Assembly (NCBI GenBank): GCA_036507655.1
Contig: DATCIS010000001.1
Span: 1-24,351 of the forward strand
Origin: 2-01-FULL-49-22 sp036507655
GTDB taxonomy: Bacteria; Patescibacteriota; Saccharimonadia; Saccharimonadales; UBA10212
Length of the DNA: 24,351 nucleotides
Reading direction: 5' to 3'
The translations under genes were made by a program, and so were the position numbers. Positions 5,875 through 13,243 of the stretch are shown here, one piece after another; within the stretch, counting starts at the first letter, position 1; each line of letters begins with the position of its first letter. The notes beneath the pieces are model-generated. The model did not search any database. It saw nothing but the letters and a program-made list of their open reading frames with translations, and was not told where the DNA came from.

Positions 5875-7803
5875 ATGGCAAGGGTAATTGGAATCGATCT
5901 AGGAACAACCAACTCGGCAATGGCCGTCATGCAAGCCGGCAAAGCCGAGATTATTGCTAATTCCGAAGGCGGGCGGGTTACACCAAGTGTAGTTGCGGTT
6001 AATAAAGCCGGCGAACGGTTGGTGGGGCAGGTCGCCCGCCGACAAATGGTAACAAACCCCAAGAATACAATTTATGAAGTCAAACGCCTGATGGGCCGCC
6101 GCTGGGAGGACGATGAAATCCAGCGCGACATAAAACTAATGGGCTACGAGATGGTCAAAGCTAACAACCACGTAAAAGTTAAGATGGCCGATAAGCAGTA
6201 TAGCCCTGAAGAAATTAGCGCCATGATTTTAGGCAAACTCAAAGCCGACGCTGAAAAATTCTTGGGGGAAACGGTAACCGAAGCTGTTATAACCACTCCG
6301 GCCTATTTCAACGATGCCCAACGCCAAGCCACCAAAGATGCCGGAAAAATTGCCGGCTTGGAGGTTAAGCGAATCATCAACGAGCCAACCGCGGCAGCTC
6401 TAGCCTATGGTTTGGACAAAGCCGAGAAAAAAGATGAAAAAATCGCCGTCTATGACTTGGGCGGCGGTACGTTTGATATCTCGATTCTCGAATTGGGCGA
6501 AGGCGTGTTTGAAGTCAAAAGCACCAACGGCGATACACACCTTGGCGGCGCCGATTTTGACCGCGTAATCATCAACTATCTGGCCGATGAGTTCAAAAAG
6601 GAGAGCGGTATTGATGTTGCGAACGACAAGGCCGCTGTCCAACGCCTGCGTGATGAAGCCGAAAAAGCCAAAATCGAACTTTCCACCGCCACCGAAGTCG
6701 ACATTAATCTGCCATTCTTGACGGCTGATGCCGAAGGCCCGAAACACTTCGAGCACAAACTGACTCGCGCCAAGCTGGAAAGTTTGGTGGGTGAGCTGAT
6801 TGAAAAGACCGCCGTGCCATGCCAGAAAGCGCTCAAAGACGCCGGTCTCAAAGCTGCCGACGTTGACGCCATCGTCCTAGTCGGCGGAATGACCCGTATG
6901 CCGGCCGTACAAAAGAAAGTCAAAGAGATCTTCGGTAAAGAGCCGATGCAAGGAGTAAACCCGGACGAGGTCGTGGCCGTTGGCGCCGCCATCCAGGCCG
7001 GTGTACTACAGGGCGACGTTAAAGACGTCCTGCTGCTAGACGTAACCCCATTAAGTTTGGGTATCGAGACTCTGGGAAGTGTCACCACTAAGCTAATTGA
7101 GCGTAATACAACTATCCCGACCAGCAAGAGCGAAACGTTCTCGACCGCTGCTGACAATCAGAACTCGGTAGAAATCCACGTCTTGCAGGGCGAGCGCGAG
7201 ATGGCTGCCGACAACAAGTCGCTTGGACGATTCATTCTCGATGGTATCCCACCGGCACCGCGTGGTGTGCCGCAAATCGAGGTGGCATTTAACATCGATG
7301 CAAACGGTATCTTGAATGTCACTGCCAAAGATAAAGGCACCAGCAAGGAGCAAAGTATCACCATTCAAGACAGTGGCAGCCTCTCCAAAGAAGAGGTCGA
7401 GAAGATGGCCAAAGACGCCGAGGCCCACGCCGAGGAGGATAAGAAAAAGCGTGAAGGCGCCGAGGCCAGAAACATCTTAGAGAACGCCATCTACCAAGCT
7501 GAAAAAATGAAGACCGACTACAAAGACAAACTAAGCGAGGAAGACATAAAGACCATTGACGAAGCAGTCAATGAAGCCAAGGGCAAGGTCGAAGTTACAG
7601 ATAAGGAGGAGCTAGAAAAGGCTGCTAAAGAACTAAGCGACAAGATTATGCCTATCGGTTCGAAGATGTATGAGTCAGCTGCCAAGGACGAGAAGCCGGC
7701 TGAGGATCAGAAATCAGAAGATACCAAAACTGACGATAAATCAAAGAAATCCGACAAGGACGAACCCATCGAAGGCGAAGTCGTCGACGACAAGAAAAAA
7801 TAG
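5875..7803 (+). CDS. dnaK: Chaperone DnaK (Hsp70)
   Basis: The 642-residue protein is the usual length. The ATPase domain has the IGIDLGTTNS start (phosphate 1), AVITTPAYFNDAQRQATKDAG, INEPTAAALAYGLDK, VYDLGGGTFDIS (phosphate 2) and VLVGGMTRMP (adenosine site). The linker is KDVLLLDVTPLSLGIET. The substrate-binding domain and helical lid follow, and the lid ends in a Lys/Asp/Glu-rich tail (EGEVVDDKKK). DnaK binds exposed hydrophobic stretches and folds or holds them with DnaJ and GrpE. An AAGGA site precedes the ATG, which abuts the stop of the 90-residue gene. It is the central gene of the CIRCE operon. Confidence 0.98.
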   Translation: MARVIGIDLGTTNSAMAVMQAGKAEIIANSEGGRVTPSVVAVNKAGERLVGQVARRQMVTNPKNTIYEVKRLMGRRWEDDEIQRDIKLMGYEMVKANNHVKVKMADKQYSPEEISAMILGKLKADAEKFLGETVTEAVITTPAYFNDAQRQATKDAGKIAGLEVKRIINEPTAAALAYGLDKAEKKDEKIAVYDLGGGTFDISILELGEGVFEVKSTNGDTHLGGADFDRVIINYLADEFKKESGIDVANDKAAVQRLRDEAEKAKIELSTATEVDINLPFLTADAEGPKHFEHKLTRAKLESLVGELIEKTAVPCQKALKDAGLKAADVDAIVLVGGMTRMPAVQKKVKEIFGKEPMQGVNPDEVVAVGAAIQAGVLQGDVKDVLLLDVTPLSLGIETLGSVTTKLIERNTTIPTSKSETFSTAADNQNSVEIHVLQGEREMAADNKSLGRFILDGIPPAPRGVPQIEVAFNIDANGILNVTAKDKGTSKEQSITIQDSGSLSKEEVEKMAKDAEAHAEEDKKKREGAEARNILENAIYQAEKMKTDYKDKLSEEDIKTIDEAVNEAKGKVEVTDKEELEKAAKELSDKIMPIGSKMYESAAKDEKPAEDQKSEDTKTDDKSKKSDKDEPIEGEVVDDKKK

Positions 7804-7805
7804 CT

Positions 7806-8168
7806 ATGGAACGGCCGGAGCTTGCTCTACCGCCTTTGTCGTTGACTCAACGACTTTCGTTTAAGGTTGCTGACATTTTAAATGATGTTGAATGGAATCC
7901 GCGGCCTGAAAGTGGGTTAGAAATAAGATTAAAGAGGGTTGTATTAGACGATGAAAGAGTAGTAACTATAAAGCAAGTTAGAGCACCGTCTGCTGAACCG
8001 GTAGTCAGAAACGCGGTTCGCCTCGAAACACCCGACAGACAGTTCTTAGCCACTTGGTTTACTGGAAGTTATGACTTAAGTATTAATGGCTTTCGGTACT
8101 CAGATGAGATTGAGACGACATTACAAGAAGTAAAGAGATTAACTTTAGAGTCAGATGACAAAACGTGA
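7806..8168 (+). CDS. Uncharacterised 120-residue protein between dnaK and dnaJ
   Basis: The ATG is two bases after the dnaK stop and the gene overlaps the dnaJ start by 14 bases, so translation of all three is probably coupled. The product is soluble, without signal peptide or membrane helix. It has an N-terminal helix (LTQRLSFKVADILNDV), then alternating strands (GLEIRLKRVVLDDERVVTIKQV, NAVRLETPDRQFLATWFTG, YDLSINGFRYS) and a C-terminal helix. The pattern suggests a small alpha+beta domain. No family is recognised. Its codons are richer in TTA, AGA and AGG than those of dnaK and dnaJ, so it may have joined the operon later. Position suggests heat-shock expression. Confidence 0.7.
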   Translation: MERPELALPPLSLTQRLSFKVADILNDVEWNPRPESGLEIRLKRVVLDDERVVTIKQVRAPSAEPVVRNAVRLETPDRQFLATWFTGSYDLSINGFRYSDEIETTLQEVKRLTLESDDKT

Positions 8169-9279
8169 TTATTATGAAATTTTAGGAGTTGGTAAGGCCG
8201 CCAGCGCCGACGAGCTCAAGAAGGCCTACCGGCGTTTGGCAATCCAGTACCATCCCGACAAAGACGGCGGTGACGAATCCAAATTCAAAGAGGTCAACGA
8301 GGCGTACGAAGTTTTAAAGGATCCATCTAAACGCCAGCGTTACGACCAGTTCGGCCACGCCGGCGTTGGTACCAGTGCCGCTTCGGATGGCGGCGGCTTC
8401 GGTGGATTTGGAGGCTTCGGCCATGGGGCGGGGCAGGAATTCCGCTTCGATTTCGGCGATCTGGGCCTGGGGGATATCTTTGATAGCTTTTTCGGCGGCG
8501 GTACTGGCCGTGCCTCCGGTTCTCGTCGCCAAACCATTGGGCGAGATGTAGAAACTAGTGTCGAAATCAGCTTCGAACAGGCTGTATTTGGTACTGAAGC
8601 CGAACTAAAACTCAACCTCGAGGACATTTGTGAACACTGTAAAGGTACGACCGTCGAACCTGGCTACGATCTCAAAGAGTGTGGTGAATGTAAGGGTACA
8701 GGCCAGATTCAGAGAGTTACGCGTACCATTTTTGGTAATATTCGCCAGGCCAGTACCTGCCCGAAATGCCGCGGCAACGGAAAAGTACCAGAGAAGACCT
8801 GCAGTGTCTGCCACGGCAAGGGCACCCAGCGCCGGAGCCAGAGCATAAAGCTCAAAATCCCAGCTGGTATCGACGATGGTTCCACTATCCGCCTGCGCAA
8901 CCATGGCGAAGCCGTCGCCCATGGCTCTAAGGGCGACTTATACGTCAATATCAAGGTCAAACCGCATAAAAAATTCACCCGCGAGGGCGAACTCATCCTG
9001 TCTAACGAGCACATCAGCATGATTGACGCGGCGCTAGGCACTGAAATCGATGTCCAGACAGCCGATGGACCGGTACGCATGAAAGTACCGATGGGCACTC
9101 AAAGCGGCACCGATTTTAAGCTTCCCAGCCACGGCGTACCGAATCTTAATCGCGGCGGCGTACGTGGCGCTCATATCGTGACAGTAATTGTCGATATACC
9201 CACCAAACTGACTAAAGCCCAGAGCGAACTTCTCAAAAAACTGCGCGACTCCGGCGGCAAAAAAGGCTTATTCCGCTAG
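8155..9279 (+). CDS. dnaJ: Chaperone DnaJ (Hsp40)
   Basis: DnaJ delivers clients to DnaK and triggers its ATPase. The J domain has the HPD motif at residues 33-35 (IQYHPDKDGGD). A Gly/Phe-rich linker follows (about 65-115). The zinc domain has four motifs starting at Cys159: CEHCKGTT, CGECKGTG, CPKCRGNG and CSVCHGKG; the first ends in Thr instead of the usual Gly. The C-terminal beta-sandwich domains (IKLKIPAGIDDGSTIRLRNHG onward) complete a 374-residue type I DnaJ. Its TAG shares the palindrome CTAG with the TAG of the convergent GGDEF gene. Last gene of the heat-shock operon; no terminator is obvious. Confidence 0.97.
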   Translation: MTKRDYYEILGVGKAASADELKKAYRRLAIQYHPDKDGGDESKFKEVNEAYEVLKDPSKRQRYDQFGHAGVGTSAASDGGGFGGFGGFGHGAGQEFRFDFGDLGLGDIFDSFFGGGTGRASGSRRQTIGRDVETSVEISFEQAVFGTEAELKLNLEDICEHCKGTTVEPGYDLKECGECKGTGQIQRVTRTIFGNIRQASTCPKCRGNGKVPEKTCSVCHGKGTQRRSQSIKLKIPAGIDDGSTIRLRNHGEAVAHGSKGDLYVNIKVKPHKKFTREGELILSNEHISMIDAALGTEIDVQTADGPVRMKVPMGTQSGTDFKLPSHGVPNLNRGGVRGAHIVTVIVDIPTKLTKAQSELLKKLRDSGGKKGLFR

Positions 9280-9938
9280 GCAGATTGTCCGTCGTGGTTT
9301 TGTTTTAAAGAATTTTTGTGCGCCCGCATTTCTCCTTGGAGCTCGGTTATCAAATTTTCGACCCCGGCGTTACTAGGCCACACTATCCCACCGACGGCCA
9401 AATCAAAACCCAGGACACTCAGCTGCGGGCTACCCTCTAAAAAAACTTGGGTTACTTGAGCGATACGCTCTTTAACTGGTTGGATGTGCTCTGTATACAC
9501 CCGGCTTATCCTTCTCTCGTCTGCCAATTCATGCGGTAGCTGCTCTTCATCTTCTCCATTTAGAATGATTACAAATTCATCCCCTCCCCATCTAGCGATA
9601 ATGTCATTTTTTCTAACGCTTGAACAAAGTAATTCGTGGGTATATTGAATGACCGAATCGCCAAATTCTAGCCCGTACCTATCGTTAATGGACTTGAAGT
9701 TATTAGCGTCGACAAGCAATACGGCTTTTGGTTCTTGCGCCGACTCCAGGTATTTTTTTAAGCCCTTTCGGTTGAGGGCATCAGTCAGGTAATCATGAGA
9801 GGCTTGGTACTCCGCCAACCTGGCCGCCCCTTCAGCCTCAATAGCTAACCGGCTCACCTTTTCGAATGAGCCAACAACATCAGTGTAGTAACCAATCACT
9901 TCCTTCGGGATGTCCCGGGACGGGCCTTCCTCAGCCAT
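9276..9938 (-). CDS. Diguanylate cyclase (GGDEF domain) with intact inhibitory site
   Basis: GGDEF proteins join two GTP into cyclic-di-GMP. The 220-residue product has a short N-terminal helix (residues 10-45, likely the dimer stalk) with no recognised sensor domain. The catalytic domain then shows HDYLTDALNRKGL, VDANNFKSINDRYGLEFGD (Mg and substrate) and GGDEF at 118-122. RKND (109-112) sits exactly five residues before GGDEF, which matches the RxxD product-inhibition site. The frame runs further upstream, but the ATG at 9938 is preferred because a near-perfect promoter (9945-9973) ends 6 bases before it, giving a leaderless message. Soluble, cytoplasmic. No phosphodiesterase or c-di-GMP receptor is visible nearby. 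Confidence 0.88.
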   Translation of the reverse strand: MAEEGPSRDIPKEVIGYYTDVVGSFEKVSRLAIEAEGAARLAEYQASHDYLTDALNRKGLKKYLESAQEPKAVLLVDANNFKSINDRYGLEFGDSVIQYTHELLCSSVRKNDIIARWGGDEFVIILNGEDEEQLPHELADERRISRVYTEHIQPVKERIAQVTQVFLEGSPQLSVLGFDLAVGGIVWPSNAGVENLITELQGEMRAHKNSLKQNHDGQSA

Positions 9939-9944
9939 AATTAA

Positions 9945-9973
9945 ACTATACCAGTAACACCTTGTTTTGTCAA
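9945..9973 (-). promoter_or_regulatory. Near-consensus promoter of the GGDEF gene
   Basis: On the minus strand: TTGACA (9973-9968), a 17-base spacer ending in TGG, and TATAGT (9950-9945). The ATG is 6 bases on. The -35 forms an inverted repeat with a TTGACA on the plus strand (9977-9982), hinting at back-to-back promoters. Confidence 0.8.
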
Positions 9974-10004
9974 AAGTTGACAGAGGTATTAAAATGTAAG
10001 CAGG

Positions 10005-10112
10005 ATGACAAAAAATCAAAACGGTTTTGTCCCCATGATTATTATGATTATCGTCATCCTGGCCGCCATTATTTGGCTGATTTACACAAGGGTGGCGCAA
10101 TCCGGACAATGA
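10005..10112 (+). CDS. Tiny single-helix membrane protein, 35 residues
   Basis: ATG at 10005 to TGA at 10110-10112. The protein is a polar start (MTKNQNGFVP), one membrane helix (about residues 9-27, Ile-rich) and a short tail YTRVAQSGQ. CAGG directly precedes the ATG as a weak ribosome site, and a TAAAAT element (9990-9995) lies 9 bases upstream. It is divergent from the GGDEF gene and precedes the amidotransferase by 32 bases. The GFVP-plus-helix pattern resembles small proteins common in Saccharibacteria genomes (recalled, not checked). Function unknown; it could be a membrane-bound regulator or a structural peptide. Confidence 0.55.
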   Translation: MTKNQNGFVPMIIMIIVILAAIIWLIYTRVAQSGQ

Positions 10113-10144
10113 ATAGTGAACAATAAACAAAAACCAAAACAAAC

Positions 10145-10708
10145 ATGAAAATTCTGCTTATTGATAACCATACTGAGCATAAAAGAGCCTTGCACGAAGC
10201 ACTGAAGGGCCATGAGGTAGAAGTGCAGAAATACCGTCCTGGGCTTAATTTTAATACCAGAGGTAAGGATTTGGTGATTCTTTCCGGCGGCGGTGGAGAG
10301 GGACGAGAAATTGACGACACAATAAAAGCCGGTCACCTCTGGTACGAGGACGAACTGAATTTCATCAAAGACTGCAACAAACCTTTATTGGGTGTCTGTA
10401 TGGGATTTGAAATAATCTGCCGCGCCTACGGCTCGGAAGTCGAAGAAATGCCCGAAGTTCTAAAAGGCCCTGCCTACTTAAAAGTAACCAGACCCGGGCG
10501 CAAGCTCCTGGCGCATAAAAAGGTTCACCAATATGAAGCCCATAAATGGCGCGTCAAAAGAACCCCGAAAGGCTTTAAAACACTGGCTAAGTCGCGCGCC
10601 GGTATCGAGATTATCAAACACAAGAAAAAGCCCATCTTAGCAGTGCAGTTCCACCCCGAACTCGGCGGCACCCTAAAACTGAACCAACTTATCCGAGCCG
10701 TAGCATAA
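10145..10708 (+). CDS. Class I glutamine amidotransferase (GuaA N-terminal / GATase type)
   Basis: The 187-residue protein is a lone glutaminase domain. It has the nucleophile elbow LLGVCMGFEI with Cys85 and the catalytic pair QFHPE (His170, Glu172), with SGGGGEG as the oxyanion region. Such domains split glutamine and pass ammonia to a partner. The order of motifs matches the GMP synthase subunit A and anthranilate/PabA types, but no synthetase partner is encoded nearby, so the acceptor is unknown; it could act with a separate GMP synthase or as a gamma-glutamyl hydrolase. No Shine-Dalgarno is present. The leader is an unusual A-rich CCAAAA tract (10119-10144) similar to that before the gene at 706. 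Confidence 0.85.
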   Translation: MKILLIDNHTEHKRALHEALKGHEVEVQKYRPGLNFNTRGKDLVILSGGGGEGREIDDTIKAGHLWYEDELNFIKDCNKPLLGVCMGFEIICRAYGSEVEEMPEVLKGPAYLKVTRPGRKLLAHKKVHQYEAHKWRVKRTPKGFKTLAKSRAGIEIIKHKKKPILAVQFHPELGGTLKLNQLIRAVA

Positions 10709-10720
10709 GGGTCAAGGATA

Positions 10721-10749
10721 TTGACTTTTCCCCTGTTTAGGAGTATAAT
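10721..10749 (+). promoter_or_regulatory. Near-perfect promoter of the rimB-rimK operon
   Basis: TTGACT (10721-10726), 17 bases, TATAAT (10744-10749). An 8-bp inverted repeat CCCCTGTT (10730-10737) / AACAGGGG (10763-10770) flanks the -10 and the start point, so a repressor could bind here. The leader is about 64 bases, long for this window. Confidence 0.8.
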
Positions 10750-10819
10750 ATGAAATCTAATTAACAGGGGTGGAGATTTTTGTCCGCATAATGAATTTCT
10801 ATAGGTAAAGTAAAGGATT

Positions 10820-11242
10820 ATGAAGAAAACCATAGGCGCATTTGAAAAAGTCAGTTTTCCGGATTTCGAGCTTCTTAATATTGTTGCCAAAATCGATACC
10901 GGCGCCACCAGCGGTTCGCTTCATGCTACCAATATCAAAAGGGTTAAACTGGCTACCGGTGAATCTGCAGTCAGATTTAGGCCATATGGTAACAGACCGG
11001 CGGTTATCGCCTCTTCTTTCGTATATAAGATGGTCCGTAGCAGCAACGGTGAAAGTTCGATGCGTTATGTTATCCCGACAACTGTTGTAATTCAAGGAGT
11101 GCAGTATCCAATCGAAATTAGCCTGGCCGACAGAACACTAATGAAAAAGGGCGTGCTCATCGGACGAAGGTTTCTACGCAGCCATGGATTTATCGTTGAC
11201 CCTAAGCGGGGAACCAAGTATCGTGGCGAGGTAACGATATGA
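10820..11242 (+). CDS. rimB: RimB-type retropepsin-like protease (ATP-dependent zinc protease family)
   Basis: The 140-residue protein has IVAKIDTGATSGSLHA, with the aspartic protease core DTGA at residues 26-29, then beta strands ending in VLIGRRFLRSHGFIVDP, the second conserved block. This is the family once called ATP-dependent zinc protease and now seen as a retropepsin-like aspartic peptidase; in Pseudomonas RimB removes the glutamate tail that RimK adds to ribosomal protein S6. Its stop overlaps the rimK start (ATGA), so translation is coupled and a joint role is likely. The start follows AAGGA with a very short gap, so the ribosome site is weak. Cytoplasmic. Confidence 0.85.
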   Translation: MKKTIGAFEKVSFPDFELLNIVAKIDTGATSGSLHATNIKRVKLATGESAVRFRPYGNRPAVIASSFVYKMVRSSNGESSMRYVIPTTVVIQGVQYPIEISLADRTLMKKGVLIGRRFLRSHGFIVDPKRGTKYRGEVTI

Positions 11243-12159
11243 AGATAGCGATTTTATCTAAAGGTCCGGGCAACTACTCCACCAGACGATTAAGAGAGGA
11301 AGCTGTTAAGCGTGGCCATGTGGTAGAGATTATTAATTACACCGACTGCGAAGCCAGAATCGAGCAGAACAAACCGACTGTTATTTATGACGGTGAAGTG
11401 CTTAAGGGGTTTGATGCGATTGTGCCGCGCATTGCATCTTCCTTTACCCGTTATGGCTCGGCAATTGTCCGTCAGTTTGAAACCCAAGGGATCTTTACCG
11501 CTACGACGTCAATCGCGCTGGTACGTTCTCGGGACAAACTACGAGCTACTCAGCTTTTGGCCCGTGCCGGTATCGATATCCCTAAAACCATTTTTTCCAG
11601 AGGCAGGTTAAGCCCGGACGAAATCGAGCGCTTAGTTGATGAACTCGGCGGTCCGCCAATAGTTATCAAACTGGCTCGAGGTACGCACGGTCGAGGGGTA
11701 GTCTTGGCTGAAACCAGAAAAGCTGCAAAATCGGTGCTGCAGGGTTTTTACGTTATGGAAGAGGAAGGCACCAACATCTTACTTCAGGAGTATATAGAAG
11801 AGGCCGAAGGCGCCGATATCCGTGCCTTTGTAGTCGGCGGCCAAGTTATCGCCAACATGCAGCGCCAAAGTGTCGGCGAAGAATTCCGTTCTAACATCCA
11901 CCAAGGCGGAACCGGCTCACCGATCAAACTGACAGATGAAGAACGCAAAGTGGCCGTTAAGGCTGCTAAAGCTATGGGCTTGAATATTGCTGGTGTTGAC
12001 CTGATACGCAGTCACCGCGGGCCGTTAGTTTTGGAAGTTAACCCTAGTCCTGGTTTTTCGATCGAGAATGTAACAGGGCGCAACGTGGCTGAGAAAATTA
12101 TCGAATACGTCGAGCTGAACGCCAAAAGGCGGCAACGCAAGGACAGGGTAGGAGCCTAA
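11239..12159 (+). CDS. rimK: RimK-family ATP-grasp glutamate ligase
   Basis: RimK adds glutamate residues, best known on the C-terminus of ribosomal protein S6. The 306-residue protein begins with the pre-ATP-grasp domain (MKIAILSKGPGNYSTRRLREEA). The ATP-grasp domain follows: SRDKLRATQLLARAGIDIPKT, PPIVIKLARGTHGRGV (the glycine-rich loop), LLQEYIEEAEGADIRAFVVGG, and the metal site VLEVNPSPGFSIE. The length is standard. It overlaps rimB by 4 bases and is followed at once by the DUF192 gene. Some relatives make free poly-glutamate or modify other substrates, so the target is inferred. Family assignment is firm. Confidence 0.92.
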   Translation: MKIAILSKGPGNYSTRRLREEAVKRGHVVEIINYTDCEARIEQNKPTVIYDGEVLKGFDAIVPRIASSFTRYGSAIVRQFETQGIFTATTSIALVRSRDKLRATQLLARAGIDIPKTIFSRGRLSPDEIERLVDELGGPPIVIKLARGTHGRGVVLAETRKAAKSVLQGFYVMEEEGTNILLQEYIEEAEGADIRAFVVGGQVIANMQRQSVGEEFRSNIHQGGTGSPIKLTDEERKVAVKAAKAMGLNIAGVDLIRSHRGPLVLEVNPSPGFSIENVTGRNVAEKIIEYVELNAKRRQRKDRVGA

Positions 12160-12627
12160 TTGAAAAATCTGCGGCCGATTGCTGCTGCAACGATTGTCGT
12201 TGTGGCGGTGACGGTCGCGTTGCTAGCTTACAACCCGAGAGATATATCGGAGCAGGGGTGTGGTCCATATCGCAACGATAGATTAGTGCGCTTCGGTTCG
12301 GTACAAATCAGTGCCGAGGTAGCCAACAATGTCGCTGATCGAGCTAAGGGACTGAGTGGGCGGCCGTGCATAGAGCCAAATCAGAGCATGTTATTTATCT
12401 TTGATAAGCCGGGACAATACCCTTTCTGGATGAAAGATATGAAATTTCCCATCGATATCGTTTGGATTGATGCCAATCATAAGGTCATAGGGCTAGATAC
12501 AGACGTGGCGCCTTCGACTTACCCAGATGCTTTCGTTTCTGAAAAGCCGGCTCAGTACGTCTTAGAGCTGCAGGCTAACCGTTCTAAAGATCTCGGGATT
12601 ACTCTCGGAACAGCGGTCAAATTCTAA
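12160..12627 (+). CDS. Membrane-anchored DUF192 protein
   Basis: The TTG directly after the rimK TAA is taken as start, because AGGAG (12150-12154) sits 5 bases upstream and the next Met is deep inside the domain. The 155-residue product has a signal anchor (residues 6-24) and then the DUF192 fold: ADRAKGLSGRPCIEPNQSMLFIF, YPFWMKDMKFPIDIVWID, and DVAPSTYP, with YVLELQAN near the end. DUF192 proteins are small extracytoplasmic beta domains of unknown function. Cys74 and Cys34 lie outside the helix and could pair. It is third in the rimB-rimK unit, which is curious for an exported protein. Confidence 0.85.
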   Translation: MKNLRPIAAATIVVVAVTVALLAYNPRDISEQGCGPYRNDRLVRFGSVQISAEVANNVADRAKGLSGRPCIEPNQSMLFIFDKPGQYPFWMKDMKFPIDIVWIDANHKVIGLDTDVAPSTYPDAFVSEKPAQYVLELQANRSKDLGITLGTAVKF

Positions 12628-12635
12628 GACTCTCA

Positions 12636-12644
12636 TGCTAAAAT
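12636..12644 (+). promoter_or_regulatory. Extended -10 promoter, leaderless start
   Basis: TGC-TAAAAT with exactly 6 bases to the ATG at 12651, so the first transcribed base should be the A of ATG. No -35 is obvious. Confidence 0.6.
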
Positions 12645-12650
12645 GGCGGC

Positions 12651-13121
12651 ATGACTGACGTGTTTATAATCGCCCTGATTCTTAGCCCGGCTGTCCTGAC
12701 ATTTTTACTAAAAAGCAATGCCGCCTTGGGCTTCCTGGCACTATGTGTTGGTTTTGTGCTTAGTACGTCAGTAATTGGCGATCTAAAGCAGTTACTTAGC
12801 GAAATGAACTTATCGGTCACCAACAGCACCTTAGCCATAACTTTGCTGGTATTACCCTTAGTTTTAACTCTGCTGATTACCAGAAAATCAAATTCTAAAG
12901 GCCTTAAATTATGGTTGCAGCTTCTGGTCGCATTGACTGCCGGCGGATTATTAGCCCTATCGGTTACGCCTGTTATAAACGCCGACTGGCTTGATTTATC
13001 AAAATCAGAAGCTTGGAAAAATCTGTTGAAAATTCAATCCGGGATTATTGGAGCAGGCGCTCTGCTTAGCTTTGCTTTAGTCTGGCTAAGCTCAAAATCT
13101 CGCGGTAAAAAGCACAAATAG
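12651..13121 (+). CDS. Uncharacterised five-helix membrane protein, 156 residues
   Basis: Hydrophobic segments at about residues 5-20, 24-42, 60-77, 86-108 and 128-147 are separated by short polar loops. The C-terminus is very basic (SKSRGKKHK) and should be cytoplasmic, which puts the N-terminus outside if all five cross. There are no conserved charged residues within the helices, so it does not look like a transporter with a polar path. No family is recognised. The start is set by an extended -10 only 6 bases upstream. tRNA-Lys follows 46 bases downstream. It may be a small integral membrane factor of unknown role. Confidence 0.7.
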   Translation: MTDVFIIALILSPAVLTFLLKSNAALGFLALCVGFVLSTSVIGDLKQLLSEMNLSVTNSTLAITLLVLPLVLTLLITRKSNSKGLKLWLQLLVALTAGGLLALSVTPVINADWLDLSKSEAWKNLLKIQSGIIGAGALLSFALVWLSSKSRGKKHK

Positions 13122-13125
13122 CGCG

Positions 13126-13154
13126 TTGAATTTCTTATCTAAATAACAGATAAT
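13126..13154 (+). promoter_or_regulatory. Possible promoter of tRNA-Lys
   Basis: TTGAAT (13126-13131), 17 bases, GATAAT (13149-13154), about 13 bases before the tRNA. An overlapping inverted repeat TTATCT / AGATAA (13135-13153) is also present. Confidence 0.45.
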
Positions 13155-13167
13155 ATAAGGTGTTAGC

Positions 13168-13243
13168 GGGCCCGTAGCTCAGTTGGTAGAGCAGCGGCCT
13201 TTTAAGCCGCGTGTCGCGGGTTCGAGACCCGCCGGGCCCTCCA
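13168..13243 (+). tRNA. tRNA-Lys (anticodon UUU)
   Basis: A full cloverleaf: acceptor GGGCCCG / CGGGCCC, D arm with AGTTGGTAGAGC, anticodon stem GCGGC / GCCGC with loop CTTTTAA giving anticodon TTT, T arm GCGGGTTCGAGACCCGC, and encoded CCA at 13241-13243. The last 22 bases recur exactly at 13373-13394. The CCA is also the base of a perfect 18-bp hairpin (13241-13281), so 3' processing must open that stem or cut beneath it. Confidence 0.97.
13222..13243 (+). repeat. Direct repeat copy 1: tRNA-Lys 3' end (att-like)
   Basis: The 22-base 3' end of the tRNA (from the T-loop TTCGAG to CCA) is repeated exactly at 13373-13394. This is the geometry left by integrases that recombine in tRNA 3' ends. 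Confidence 0.75.

Noticed and set aside
6576..7157. 193-codon open frame on the minus strand inside dnaK
   Set aside because: It is the mirror of the highly conserved dnaK frame, is Ser/Thr/Ala-rich without domain pattern, and has no promoter or ribosome site.
9939..10142. Longer start of the GGDEF gene at 10142
   Set aside because: The extension crosses the promoter and the tiny plus-strand gene, and the leaderless ATG at 9938 is far better supported.
10756..10819. Riboswitch in the rimB leader
   Set aside because: The 64-base leader has no recognisable aptamer core and no terminator or masked ribosome site.
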